NCBI GenBank assembly: GCA_046292345.1
Contig: JBKBRC010000042.1
Location: 1 to 19,992 of the forward strand
Length of the DNA stretch: 19,992 bases
Reading direction: 5' to 3'
DNA from: JBKBRC01 sp046292345
Lineage (GTDB): Bacteria > Bacteroidota > Rhodothermia > Rhodothermales > Rubricoccaceae
Every line of letters starts with the position of its first letter. Positions within the stretch are counted from its first letter, which is position 1. Under the pieces are notes generated by a model. That model searched no databases, had not been told where the DNA came from, and was given only the letters and a program-made list of their open reading frames with translations. This document shows positions 1 through 7,020 of this stretch, piece after piece. The position numbers were made by a program, and so were the translations under genes.

Positions 1-24
1 ACCGCGCGCGACGCGGCCGGCCGC

Positions 25-51
25 GCAGCCGGCGGGCGCCCTGCCGGCTGC
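25..51 (-). terminator. GC-rich hairpin downstream of greA
   Basis: A perfect 9-bp inverted repeat (arms 25-33 and 43-51, loop about 9 nt, one further pair possible at 24/52) lies downstream of the greA stop on the minus strand. A second 14-bp perfect palindrome, GCCGAGGCCTCGGC, sits at 69-82, directly after the gene. Neither is followed by a T-run on the minus strand, so termination here is only inferred from position and stem strength. Confidence 0.35.
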
Positions 52-93
52 GGGCGCGCAGGAGAGCGGCCGAGGCCTCGGCTCACGGCCCCC

Positions 94-567
94 TCAGCGG
101 CTGATCTCGACGACCTCGAGCTTGACGACGCCGGCCGGCACCTTGATCTCGACCACGTCGCCGACGACGGTGCCGAGCAGGCCCTTGCCGATGGGGCTGT
201 CTACCGAGATGCGGTTCTGCGCGATGTCTGCCTCCTCGGCCGAGACGAGCACGAACTCGGCGTCGCGCTTGGCCGTGAGGTTCTTGACACGCACGCGGGA
301 GAGAATACGCGCCTGCGAGTTGTCCATCGCCTTCTCGTCGATCAGGCGCGCCTGCGCGATCGTCTCCTCGAGGCGGGCGATGCGTGCCTCGAGGTGGCCT
401 TGAGCCTCCTTGGCCGCGTCGTACTCGGCGTTCTCGGAGAGGTCGCCCTGCGCGCGCGCCTCGGCGATGTCCTGCGCGATCTGCTGGCGCTCGACTGTGC
501 GGGCGTGCTGCAGCTCGTCCTTGAGCTTCTGAAGACCTTCGGCGGTGAGGTAAACGGGCTTGCTCAT
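94..567 (-). CDS. greA: Transcription elongation factor GreA
   Basis: The 157-residue product has the usual GreA length and architecture. An N-terminal antiparallel coiled coil (about residues 5-77) projects into the RNA polymerase secondary channel, and a C-terminal FKBP-like domain (about 80-157) binds the polymerase. The coiled-coil tip carries GDLSENAEY, with Asp42 and Glu45 as the acidic pair that promotes cleavage of backtracked RNA. The C-terminal part has the typical DSPIGKGLLG segment. The start is the ATG at 567, giving MSKPVYLTAEG; a longer in-frame reading back to 765 would run through the leader terminator and adds non-conserved sequence. The upstream neighbour on the same strand is an NlpC/P60 hydrolase. 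Regulation probably involves the terminator hairpin at 617-651. No Shine-Dalgarno sequence precedes the start. Confidence 0.97.
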   Translation of the reverse strand: MSKPVYLTAEGLQKLKDELQHARTVERQQIAQDIAEARAQGDLSENAEYDAAKEAQGHLEARIARLEETIAQARLIDEKAMDNSQARILSRVRVKNLTAKRDAEFVLVSAEEADIAQNRISVDSPIGKGLLGTVVGDVVEIKVPAGVVKLEVVEISR

Positions 568-616
568 GGCAAACGGGGGGCGGGCGGCGCCGCGCGCGGG
601 CGTCCGCGGCCGGCAG

Positions 617-651
617 AAAAAAAGGCGCATCCCGGCCGAGGCCGGGATGCG
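617..651 (-). terminator. Intrinsic terminator in the greA leader
   Basis: On the minus strand an 11-bp perfect GC-rich stem (arms 641-651 and 626-636) with a 4-nt loop is followed, after two C residues, by seven consecutive T (623-617) and then CTG. This is a textbook Rho-independent terminator. It lies about 170 nt after the NlpC/P60 stop and 50 nt before the greA start, and just downstream of the putative promoter element at 662-669. It may end the hydrolase transcript, attenuate greA, or do both. Confidence 0.85.
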
Positions 652-661
652 ATGTCGGGGG

Positions 662-669
662 GCAATATA
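662..669 (-). promoter_or_regulatory. Putative greA promoter -7 element (TATATTGC)
   Basis: The minus strand reads TATATTGC, matching the TAnnTTG pattern seen upstream of several genes in this window and resembling the Bacteroidota -7 consensus TAnnTTTG. A start a few bases downstream would place the terminator stem within about 10 nt of the RNA 5' end. A TTGTGC lies 19 nt upstream as a possible -35/-33 box. A 10-bp palindrome CCTCCGGAGG lies further upstream at 707-716. Confidence 0.45.
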
Positions 670-780
670 CGACCAGGGACCAGCGCGCGCACAAGACGCG
701 CGCCGGCCTCCGGAGGGAAGGCGTCGCCGGAAGGCGCTATCGGAGGGTGCTGCGCAGCTGCGCACCGGGGGAGCCGCCGA

Positions 781-840
781 GCGCGCGGCTCACCAGAGCG
801 CGCGGCTCACCAGAGCGCGCGGCTCACCAGAGCGCGCGGC
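781..840. repeat. 17-bp tandem repeat (3.5 copies) over the 3' end of the NlpC/P60 gene
   Basis: The unit GCGCGCGGCTCACCAGA occurs perfectly at 781-797, 798-814 and 815-831, with a partial fourth copy at 832-840. On the minus strand each full unit contains CTCTGGTGA, the last codons and stop (L-W-stop) of the NlpC/P60 gene. The array therefore looks like repeated duplication of the gene's 3' end into the downstream spacer. Confidence 0.9.
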
Positions 841-1534
841 GAACCGTGTCGGCCGGCGCCGCGAGGCGCTGCGCGCGCGGACGCGGGCGGGCGCCCGAGG
901 TCGGCTCCGGAATCACGCGGCGGGCCGTCCAGTAGCGGCCGTCCCAGTAGCCCTCGCTCAGGTGCGAGACCATCACGCCGCGGCTGGTCGAGGCGTGGAC
1001 GAACTCGCCGTTGCTGAGATAGATCCCGACATGGCGCTGGCCGCGCCGGTTGAAGAACACGAGGTCGCCGGCGCGGAGCTGGCTCCGCTCGACGGGCGTG
1101 CCCATCGTGACCTGCGCCGTCGTGTTGCGGGGCAGTTCGACGCCGAGGTGGTCGCGCATGATGCGCTGCACAAACGCCGAGCAGTCGATGCCGTTGCGGG
1201 TGGTGCCGCCGAAGCGGTAGGGGACGCCGAACCACTCGCGGCCGGCCATGCGCAGCGTCTGCTCGAGCACGGCGCTGCGCGCCGATCGGGCCTCTGCGGA
1301 CTCGCCGCGCATGTTGCTGACTACGATGATGGTATCGCGGCGGATGGCAGACCGGGCAGCTCCGCGAGCCGTTTCGTTGGCGTCCGTGAAGGGCGCTGGC
1401 GAGGCGGCGGGCAGCAGAGCGTTGAGCCCGGTGGTGGCTCCGCTTGTGGCCGAGGCAGGAGACGCCGCCAGGAGCATCGTGCTCAGGGTGACGGCGACGG
1501 CTCTGACGGCGCGGGCCAAGGGAGGAAGTCGCAT
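824..1534 (-). CDS. Secreted NlpC/P60 family peptidoglycan hydrolase
   Basis: The 236-residue product has an N-terminal signal peptide (about 1-29, ending ASPASA), a low-complexity linker, and a C-terminal NlpC/P60 domain (about 85-205). The papain-like catalytic set is visible: Cys118 in GIDCSAFV, His168 in RHVGIYL and a third polar residue, probably His180 in FVHAS. This family cleaves peptide stems of peptidoglycan, usually the D-Glu to diamino-acid bond, in the periplasm. The ATG at 1534 follows a TAGCTTGG promoter-like element by 25 nt, with no Shine-Dalgarno. The last codons fall inside a 17-bp tandem repeat, so the C-terminal tail may vary between strains. The exact substrate cannot be read from the sequence. 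Confidence 0.93.
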   Translation of the reverse strand: MRLPPLARAVRAVAVTLSTMLLAASPASATSGATTGLNALLPAASPAPFTDANETARGAARSAIRRDTIIVVSNMRGESAEARSARSAVLEQTLRMAGREWFGVPYRFGGTTRNGIDCSAFVQRIMRDHLGVELPRNTTAQVTMGTPVERSQLRAGDLVFFNRRGQRHVGIYLSNGEFVHASTSRGVMVSHLSEGYWDGRYWTARRVIPEPTSGARPRPRAQRLAAPADTVRRALW

Positions 1535-1559
1535 AAAGAACGTCTGGTGGTGGGAACCG

Positions 1560-1567
1560 CCAAGCTA
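1560..1567 (-). promoter_or_regulatory. Putative promoter -7 element of the NlpC/P60 gene (TAGCTTGG)
   Basis: The minus strand reads TAGCTTGG 25 nt before the ATG, the same distance and motif seen before mreC and ldcA. No convincing -33 box is visible at the expected distance. Upstream lies the 20-bp direct repeat at 1601-1640. Confidence 0.5.
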
Positions 1568-1600
1568 CTCGCGGCCATCTGCAAAGGGAATCCCCTGAGA

Positions 1601-1640
1601 CAAAGTCCGGTCAAGCTCAGCAAAGTCCGGTTAAGCTCAG
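1601..1640. repeat. Two tandem 20-bp repeats upstream of the NlpC/P60 gene
   Basis: CAAAGTCCGGTCAAGCTCAG (1601-1620) is followed directly by a copy with a single mismatch (1621-1640, C to T at the twelfth base). They lie between the divergently transcribed hydrolase and YtxH genes, about 35 nt upstream of the putative hydrolase -7 element. This is a position where paired operator sites could act. No known regulator site is recognised. Confidence 0.75.
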
Positions 1641-1866
1641 GGCAAGACGAGGCGGGTTCGCGTTTCAGAGGGCACCCGCACGGCCCGCGCAGCGTCTGCA
1701 ACCTGCGTGGCGTCTGCAACGGTGACCGCCGGTTCGTGCTTCTGTCGGCTCTATCGCCTTGCCAGGCGATTGCTTAAGCCGGCGCGCCTTTTTCTGCGCT
1801 ACGTTCCTGCTCCGGGCCACACGTGTGCCGCTCGGGGCGCCGCTCGTTCTTCGTCCCTCTGCTGCC
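1641..1866. other. Intergenic region upstream of the YtxH-like gene
   Basis: This is the plus-strand side of the divergent spacer. It holds two copies of GCGTCTGCAAC (1692-1702 and 1710-1720, 18-bp period), a small hairpin (ATCGCC/GGCGAT, 1753-1770), a 10-bp palindrome CACACGTGTG (1818-1827) and a weak promoter-like TACGTTCC at 1800-1807, 59 nt before the ATG. I see no additional gene here. Confidence 0.4.
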
Positions 1867-2169
1867 ATGACTCCTCCCGATCTGCTGGACCGCCTGCTCC
1901 TGGCCGGCTGCGCGTTTGCAGCCGGACTCGGCCTCGGGCTTCTGCTTGCGCCGCAGCCGGGCGCGCGCATGCGCCGCGAACTGGCTTCCCGTGCCTCCGA
2001 GGCCGCCGCCACGGCGCAGTCGCAGGCCCGTGACCTTGCGGAGCCGTTGCAGGCGCGCGTGCGCGAGACCGCGCGAGAGCTTTCCGAGCGGCACCTGCCG
2101 CTCGCCGACGACTGGCAGGTCGTCGACCGCGACGACATCCTCCGCGACCTGCGCTACGGTCGCTCCTGA
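1867..2169 (+). CDS. Small YtxH-like membrane protein
   Basis: The 100-residue product has one N-terminal membrane segment (about 6-27, ending LGLLLAPQPG) followed by an amphipathic, Ala/Glu/Arg-rich helix (about 30-75) and an acidic C-terminus. A membrane helix followed by LLLAPxxGxxxR is the hallmark of YtxH/gas-vesicle-like small envelope proteins, whose molecular function is unknown. The start is the ATG at 1867, placing the hydrophobic helix directly at the N-terminus; an upstream in-frame ATG at 1759 would add an unrelated basic stretch. It lies 55 nt upstream of the bacilliredoxin gene and is probably co-transcribed with it. Confidence 0.85.
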   Translation: MTPPDLLDRLLLAGCAFAAGLGLGLLLAPQPGARMRRELASRASEAAATAQSQARDLAEPLQARVRETARELSERHLPLADDWQVVDRDDILRDLRYGRS

Positions 2170-2224
2170 CCTGGCCTGCCCTCCGGCGCGAAGGCCTCCG
2201 CCCCTCGTTTTCCCACGCTCCACC

Positions 2225-2740
2225 ATGCCTTACCCTGAGCCTCTTGTCGCGCCCATGCGCGAAGAACTGACCCGCCTCGGCGTCGCCGAACTGCGCACCG
2301 CAGCCGACGTGGAGCGGGCGCTCCGCGAGGCCGCGCACGGCACCACGCTCGCCATCGTCAACTCGGTCTGCGGCTGCGCGGCGGCCAATGCGCGGCCCGC
2401 CGTGGCGCTCGTGCAGCGCGTCTCGCCGCAGCCGGACCGCTACGTGACCGTCTTTGCCGGTCAGGATCTCGAGGCGACTGCGCGCCTGCGCGAGCACCTC
2501 GCGGGTATCCCGCCCTCGTCGCCGTTCATGGCGCTCCTCAAAGACGGGGACCCGGTGTTCGTCCTGGAGCGGCGGCACATCGAGGGGCGCAGCGCCTCGG
2601 CGATTGCCGCCGACCTCAAGGCGGCCTTCGAGCGCTTCTGCGGCGACGGCGCGGCGCCGGCGACGGGCGAGGCCGAGCGCCCGGAGACTGCCGCGCCGCC
2701 CTCGCCCGATCGGCCGTCTACGTTCCGCTCGATTCTCTGA
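2225..2740 (+). CDS. BrxA/BrxB family bacilliredoxin
   Basis: The 171-residue thioredoxin-fold protein carries the family's CGC active site in NSVCGCAAANARPA (Cys49 and Cys51). It also has the conserved MPYPEPLVAPMREEL start and the SPFMALLKDG and ERRHIEG segments. In Firmicutes these proteins remove bacillithiol from S-bacillithiolated proteins; the same function here would require a bacillithiol-type thiol and is inferred. The family is usually about 140-145 residues, and this one has an extra Pro/Ala-rich tail (about 142-171). The last 23 bp overlap the 3' end of the convergent flippase gene, so the tail may be a recent extension into it. No Shine-Dalgarno is visible. Confidence 0.93.
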   Translation: MPYPEPLVAPMREELTRLGVAELRTAADVERALREAAHGTTLAIVNSVCGCAAANARPAVALVQRVSPQPDRYVTVFAGQDLEATARLREHLAGIPPSSPFMALLKDGDPVFVLERRHIEGRSASAIAADLKAAFERFCGDGAAPATGEAERPETAAPPSPDRPSTFRSIL

Positions 2741-4199
2741 CGGCTGTGTCCGCCCGGCCGGGTGCGTCCTGCGCGACCGGCGCCGCGCCTGCGCGCAGCA
2801 GGCGCCTGTAGTAGTACGCGCCGCCAGCGGCCAGCAGGAACACGGCAAGCCCGGGCAGCCCCGCGGCCAGCGCCGCTGCGCCTGTCAGCACGCCCGGCAG
2901 GGCGGGGCCGAGGGGCGTCACCAGCGCGCGCACGCCCTCGCCGGCGGGCACCTGCGCGACCGTCAGGATGCGCCCGAGCTGCACGGCACGCGCCAGCCCG
3001 CCGCCGAGGCCGAGGAGCAGGATGGCCGTCCGCGCGTCGCCCGTGGCGCTGCCGGCCAGCAAGGCGCCCGCGAGCAGCGTGGCCGTGACCGCGCCGAGCG
3101 CGAGTTCGTCGCGCTGCCGCTCGAGCGTGTCGAACACGCGCGTGAGGGGGGGATTGATGGCGCTGAGCAGCAGCCACGGGGCGAGAAGGCGGGCGTAGAG
3201 CCCGGCCTCGCGCCACGGCTCGCCGAAGACGAACGCGAACACGTCGGGGCCGGCGAGCGCTGCCGCCAGCACGGGGTACGTGGCCACGTGCGCGAGCCGC
3301 CGCAGCACGGATGCCGTGAGGGCCGCCAGCCGACCCGCACGATGCGCCTCGGCCGCGCGTACGTAGAACACCTGCCCGGTGGCATCGCCCACGAGGCCCA
3401 GCGGCACGGCGAGCGCCGCGACGGCCAGGCCAAACTGCCCCACGACGGCCGCGCCGAACGCCGGCGCGAGCAGCAGCGGGGGCAGGCGGGAGGCTAGCTG
3501 GGCCAGCAGCGTCGCCGGGGTGCCGTAGAAGGCGAAGCGCCGGTAGCGCGTGGCGAGCCGCCGCAGGCGCGCGTGCCGCGCGTAGCGCCAGGCGCCCGCG
3601 CTGGTGGCGCCGAGCAGGGCGGCGCCCGCGAAGAGCGCCGCGCCGCACAGCACGCCGAGCACGAGCCCGGCCGCGCCGTAGCGCCACGCCGAGATCTGGA
3701 CCGTGAGCAGGCCGGCGCTTTGCAGCGCCAGCGCCCCTGAGATCAGCCGGAAGCGCTCGGCACGCGCGAGCCAGCCCTGCGCGGCGTTGGCCCATGCGAG
3801 CAGTACAGCCACGAGGGGGGCCATCCAGAGCAGCGCGGCCACGCCAGGCACGCCGAGCCGTGCGGCGAGGCGCGCCGGGCCGTAGGCGCCGAGCGCGAGC
3901 AGGGCGGCCCCGCCGAGCACGCCGGCCGCGCCGAGCGCGAGCACGAGCACGCCCGCGGCGCTCCGCCGGCGAGCCGGGAGCATCAGAGCGTCTTCATAGC
4001 GCAGCGTGAGCAGCGTCGCGAGCAGATACGCAAGCGCCGTGAAGACGCCGAGCGCGCCGAACGCCTCGGGCGAGTAGAGGCGTGTCAGCAGCGGCCGGGC
4101 GACGAAGACGGCAGCCTGCGCCGCCGCCCCGCCCCCGATGAGCGTCAGGACGGGGCCGGCGAAGGGATGCCGGATCAAGCGGCGCAGCGGACGTCTCAT
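2718..4199 (-). CDS. Polysaccharide (Wzx-type) flippase
   Basis: The 493-residue, very hydrophobic protein has about 12-14 membrane helices and the N-terminal signature of the oligosaccharide flippase / polysaccharide biosynthesis family: RLYSPEAFGALGVFTA followed by LRYEDALMLP. Members move lipid-linked glycans across the inner membrane. The start is the ATG at 4199, which overlaps the TGA of the upstream membrane-protein gene as ATGA; the alternative ATG at 4238 would give a 42-bp overlap. The stop (TAG, 2718-2720) lies inside the 3' end of the convergent bacilliredoxin gene. It is the last gene of a three-gene module with a GT-C-like protein and an acyltransferase, supporting a role in exporting an envelope glycan. 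The substrate is unknown. Confidence 0.88.
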   Translation of the reverse strand: MRRPLRRLIRHPFAGPVLTLIGGGAAAQAAVFVARPLLTRLYSPEAFGALGVFTALAYLLATLLTLRYEDALMLPARRRSAAGVLVLALGAAGVLGGAALLALGAYGPARLAARLGVPGVAALLWMAPLVAVLLAWANAAQGWLARAERFRLISGALALQSAGLLTVQISAWRYGAAGLVLGVLCGAALFAGAALLGATSAGAWRYARHARLRRLATRYRRFAFYGTPATLLAQLASRLPPLLLAPAFGAAVVGQFGLAVAALAVPLGLVGDATGQVFYVRAAEAHRAGRLAALTASVLRRLAHVATYPVLAAALAGPDVFAFVFGEPWREAGLYARLLAPWLLLSAINPPLTRVFDTLERQRDELALGAVTATLLAGALLAGSATGDARTAILLLGLGGGLARAVQLGRILTVAQVPAGEGVRALVTPLGPALPGVLTGAAALAAGLPGLAVFLLAAGGAYYYRRLLRAGAAPVAQDAPGRADTAVRESSGT

Positions 4200-5896
4200 G
4201 GCTGCTCGTCGGGCGGAGCCAGGGAGACGAGCGTCCATCCGGCTCCGTCCTCGTCCGGGCCGGCGGCGTACAGCACGACCAGGTCCGGTGGCACAGGGTG
4301 CGGCACGAGCGCCACCGTCGCGCCGGTTGCCTGCCCGAGCCGCTGCCAGCCCCCGGCCTGCCGCGCAGCGTAGGCTGCGTCTAGCCGTTCAGGCAGCCCC
4401 GTGACGCCGCGCGGTACAGGACTCTGCGGCAGCAGCCCGGGCGAAAGCACGCCGGGCGCGAGCGCGTCGAGGTCGCGGAGCCACGAGCCGAGCGCGTCGA
4501 GCCGGAACGGAACGGCCTTCCACGTGGCGACGACCGAGCGCCGGGCGCGAACGCGAAACGTAGTATTACCCGGCGGGACAGCTACGAGCGCATCCGGGGG
4601 CAGGTGGAGGCTCGCCCAGCGCTCGACCTCAGCGAGGGCGCCGGGGGCAGGCGAGCGGCCAAGCATCCATGCGGCCAAGGCGAGCCCGCCGATCACGCTC
4701 CCGGAGACGAGGGCGAGGGTCAGGCGAGGGGCCGCGCGGGGCGGCCGTTTCGGGATCCTGGCGGGCAGGACTGCGCGGCGCGCGGCGTCTGCGACGAGGT
4801 TCGCGACAAGGTTCGCCACGAGCGCGCACGCCAGCACGTTCAGCACGACCGTCAGCCGGAAGACCTGCACCCGCGCCAGCGTGAGCGAGGAGAAGGCGAC
4901 TGTCCCCCCGCCGATCAGCGCGCACAGGCACACAGCGGTGCCGGCCAGAAGGGCGGCTCGGCGGAGCGGGGCGCCGGGACGCTTCCGGTAAGACCACGCT
5001 CCGGCGGCGAGCCCGGCTGCGAGTAGAAGCCCCGTACGCAGCCAGGACCCGGCGGAGAACGCCGTCGGGAGGTGATGATGGGGGAACCGGATCTGACTGT
5101 ACGCCTCGAACCCGCTCAGTCCGAAGGGAAGCCGGGCGAGGCTCTCGGCACGTTGCGCCAGCAGGACGGGTGCCAGCACGGGCGACGCGACGAGCAGAAA
5201 CACGGCGCCCATGGCGAGGGAGCGTGCGGCATGCCGGCGCCAGGCCGTCCCGGAGACCGGTCTCGAGGTCAGAGGCCGGAGTAGCGGACCGAGCAGTTCG
5301 GCGATGCTCATCGTGAGGGCGAGCAGCATGCCCGCCAGCGGATGGAACCAGGCGCCCGCGCCGGCCAGGGCCGCAGCCGGCCCCGTGCGTCCGCGGAGCC
5401 AGAAGCACAGCGCGAAAAGCAGGAACGGCCAGGCGAGCGACTCCGGCACCAAGTGGGCATACGCGAGCGCGTTGCCGCCGAGCGTCCAGTGCGCGAGCGG
5501 ACCGCAGGCGAGCAGGGCGGCTCCCAGACCCGCCGGGCGGCTGCGCACGATCGCCCGGGCGAGGGCGTAGACCCCGACCGCCACCGCCCCGAGCGTGAGC
5601 AGGTGGAGCACTCCGACGGCGGCCTCGAGCCCGAGCAGGCGTGCTCCCGCCGCCACCACCTTCACGAACGCCGCCCGGAGGGCCCCCCCTCCGGCGTGCT
5701 GGACATGGGCGTCGTGCGGATACAAGGACGGATCGAGCGCGTGGAGCACGAGTGGGAGCACGTCGTCGTGGTCGCCGTCGCCATAGCGGTAGCCGTGTGC
5801 CAGTAGCGCCGACGCGGCGCCGAGAGCGGCGACCGGGAGCATGGCGGCGATGTCACGCACCGGGTAGCCCGGATTCGGGGTGTCGGACGAGGTCAC
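4196..5896 (-). CDS. Large multi-pass membrane protein, GT-C-like (possibly DUF6798-type)
   Basis: The 566-residue protein has roughly 10-12 membrane helices in its first about 420 residues and a soluble C-terminal domain (about 430-566). The first extracytoplasmic loop holds a dense acidic/His cluster (GDGDHDDVLP, then DPSLYPHDAHV). A catalytic acidic motif in the first loop plus a C-terminal periplasmic domain is the layout of GT-C glycosyltransferases that use lipid-linked sugar donors. The first-loop pattern resembles what I recall of the DUF6798 family, but I cannot confirm this. Translation starts at GTG 5896, overlapping the upstream stop as GTGA, which implies translational coupling. 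It ends by ATGA overlap with the flippase. Function is inferred from architecture and context only. Confidence 0.7.
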   Translation of the reverse strand: MTSSDTPNPGYPVRDIAAMLPVAALGAASALLAHGYRYGDGDHDDVLPLVLHALDPSLYPHDAHVQHAGGGALRAAFVKVVAAGARLLGLEAAVGVLHLLTLGAVAVGVYALARAIVRSRPAGLGAALLACGPLAHWTLGGNALAYAHLVPESLAWPFLLFALCFWLRGRTGPAAALAGAGAWFHPLAGMLLALTMSIAELLGPLLRPLTSRPVSGTAWRRHAARSLAMGAVFLLVASPVLAPVLLAQRAESLARLPFGLSGFEAYSQIRFPHHHLPTAFSAGSWLRTGLLLAAGLAAGAWSYRKRPGAPLRRAALLAGTAVCLCALIGGGTVAFSSLTLARVQVFRLTVVLNVLACALVANLVANLVADAARRAVLPARIPKRPPRAAPRLTLALVSGSVIGGLALAAWMLGRSPAPGALAEVERWASLHLPPDALVAVPPGNTTFRVRARRSVVATWKAVPFRLDALGSWLRDLDALAPGVLSPGLLPQSPVPRGVTGLPERLDAAYAARQAGGWQRLGQATGATVALVPHPVPPDLVVLYAAGPDEDGAGWTLVSLAPPDEQP

Positions 5897-6894
5897 GGCA
5901 TGCGGAGGGCTTGCGCGATCCGGAGCACGGGACTGCGCACGTACCGCATCCGGAGCACGGGGACGAGCTGGGCGCCCAGTCGGCGCTTGAACTCCGCGAT
6001 GCCAGGGACGTTGGCTCCGTTCAGGTCGAACACCTCGATGCCCCGTGCGGCGAGGTGCGGGAGCACGCCGGCGAACAGAACTGTCATTGCAGGCCCGGGC
6101 GTGCTCCCGGAGAGTCCGTAGGAAGCGTGACGCCCGCAGACGGGCACGAGCGCGGCCGCCTCGGGCGTCCCGTCGCGCTCGGCGACGAACAGGCGCGCGT
6201 CTCCCGCTGCGGCGAGCGCTGCCACGAGCGCCTGCGTTCGGGCAGGATCCAGGCCGAGCCGTGCGCCCTGCCGCGCATAGCTCCGCTCGGCGAGCGCCCA
6301 GAGCACCGCTGCGGCCTCGGGCGCCTCACGCACCGTGTATGCGGCGGCATGGCGAGCGAGGAGGCGCCGGGCGCTTTCAGACCAGGCCGTGGCGCTTTCG
6401 CCGGGCTGCACCGTCAGCAGGTAGGTGTACCGCACGCCGAGCGCGAAGCCGGCCCAGGCGAACGCGCGTCCATCGGTAAGGGCCGGCGCAGGCGCGAGCG
6501 TCGCCTGATCGTAAGCCGTGCAGAGATGGGCCGCGAGCGCGTCGAGCGGGGTATGCCGTGCGTGCACGGCGGCCTCGGCCGGGAGAGTGCGGACGAGCGG
6601 GCCCGTGGTCGGCACGAGGGGTGGCAGGGCGAGCACGCGAAACGGCCCCCGCCGCCGCTCGAAGGCCACCATCCCGGCCTCCCACGGCGCGTTCGGGGCT
6701 GCGCCGGCGGGTTGCACGCTCAGCAGCGCCGCCTCCAGCCCGTACGCTGCCGCGCACCGCTCTGCGAGTCCGAGCCCCGCATAGGCCGACGCGAGCGGCG
6801 AATCGCGCGCGAGCGCCTCATAGGCCGCGCGGGCCGCCGGCTCGGCGAGGGTATGGCGGCGGACAGCGAAGGGCGGCGGGTCGGAGGGGCGCAC
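5893..6894 (-). CDS. FemAB/GNAT-type acyltransferase
   Basis: The roughly 333-residue product looks like an acetyltransferase of the FemAB/BioF2-like (Acetyltransf_6) type. The best evidence is the C-terminal segment FDLNGANVPGIAEFKRRLG, the family's D-x-x-G-A-N...F-K-R-x-(F/L)-G motif. The middle region has the DGTPEAAALVPVCG strand typical of the GNAT core. Such enzymes transfer acyl or aminoacyl groups to sugars or peptidoglycan. I prefer the GTG at 6894; a TTG at 6918 also fits but lies inside a promoter-like GATCTTGG element. The gene opens a three-gene module with GTGA and ATGA overlaps, so it probably decorates the glycan handled by the two downstream membrane proteins. Confidence 0.72.
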   Translation of the reverse strand: MRPSDPPPFAVRRHTLAEPAARAAYEALARDSPLASAYAGLGLAERCAAAYGLEAALLSVQPAGAAPNAPWEAGMVAFERRRGPFRVLALPPLVPTTGPLVRTLPAEAAVHARHTPLDALAAHLCTAYDQATLAPAPALTDGRAFAWAGFALGVRYTYLLTVQPGESATAWSESARRLLARHAAAYTVREAPEAAAVLWALAERSYARQGARLGLDPARTQALVAALAAAGDARLFVAERDGTPEAAALVPVCGRHASYGLSGSTPGPAMTVLFAGVLPHLAARGIEVFDLNGANVPGIAEFKRRLGAQLVPVLRMRYVRSPVLRIAQALRMP

Positions 6895-6914
6895 GGCGGG
6901 GGGCGGTCGGCGCG

Positions 6915-6922
6915 CCAAGATC
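6915..6922 (-). promoter_or_regulatory. Weak promoter-like element upstream of the acyltransferase module (GATCTTGG)
   Basis: The minus strand reads GATCTTGG, one base away from TAnnTTGG, 20 nt before the GTG chosen as start. The spacing and the following GC-rich sequence resemble the ldcA and NlpC/P60 elements. No -33 box is visible. Confidence 0.25.
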
Positions 6923-7020
6923 GCACCGGGGGGTGCGAGCCGGCGCCCCGCCGCGGCGTTCGTCGCGGCGCACTGTGCAGGGCGGCCGGCGATGCCGGAA
7001 GCGGTGTGGCGCGCCGGAGC

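Noticed and set aside
1781..1797. Plus-strand terminator at the GGCGCGCC plus T-run
   Set aside because: GGCGCGCC is a palindrome without a loop and cannot form a proper stem; there is no gene upstream on that strand to terminate.
6895..6918. TTG start of the acyltransferase at 6918
   Set aside because: The TTG lies in a promoter-like GATCTTGG and adds only a Pro/Arg-rich stretch; GTG 6894 is preferred, although the evidence is not decisive.
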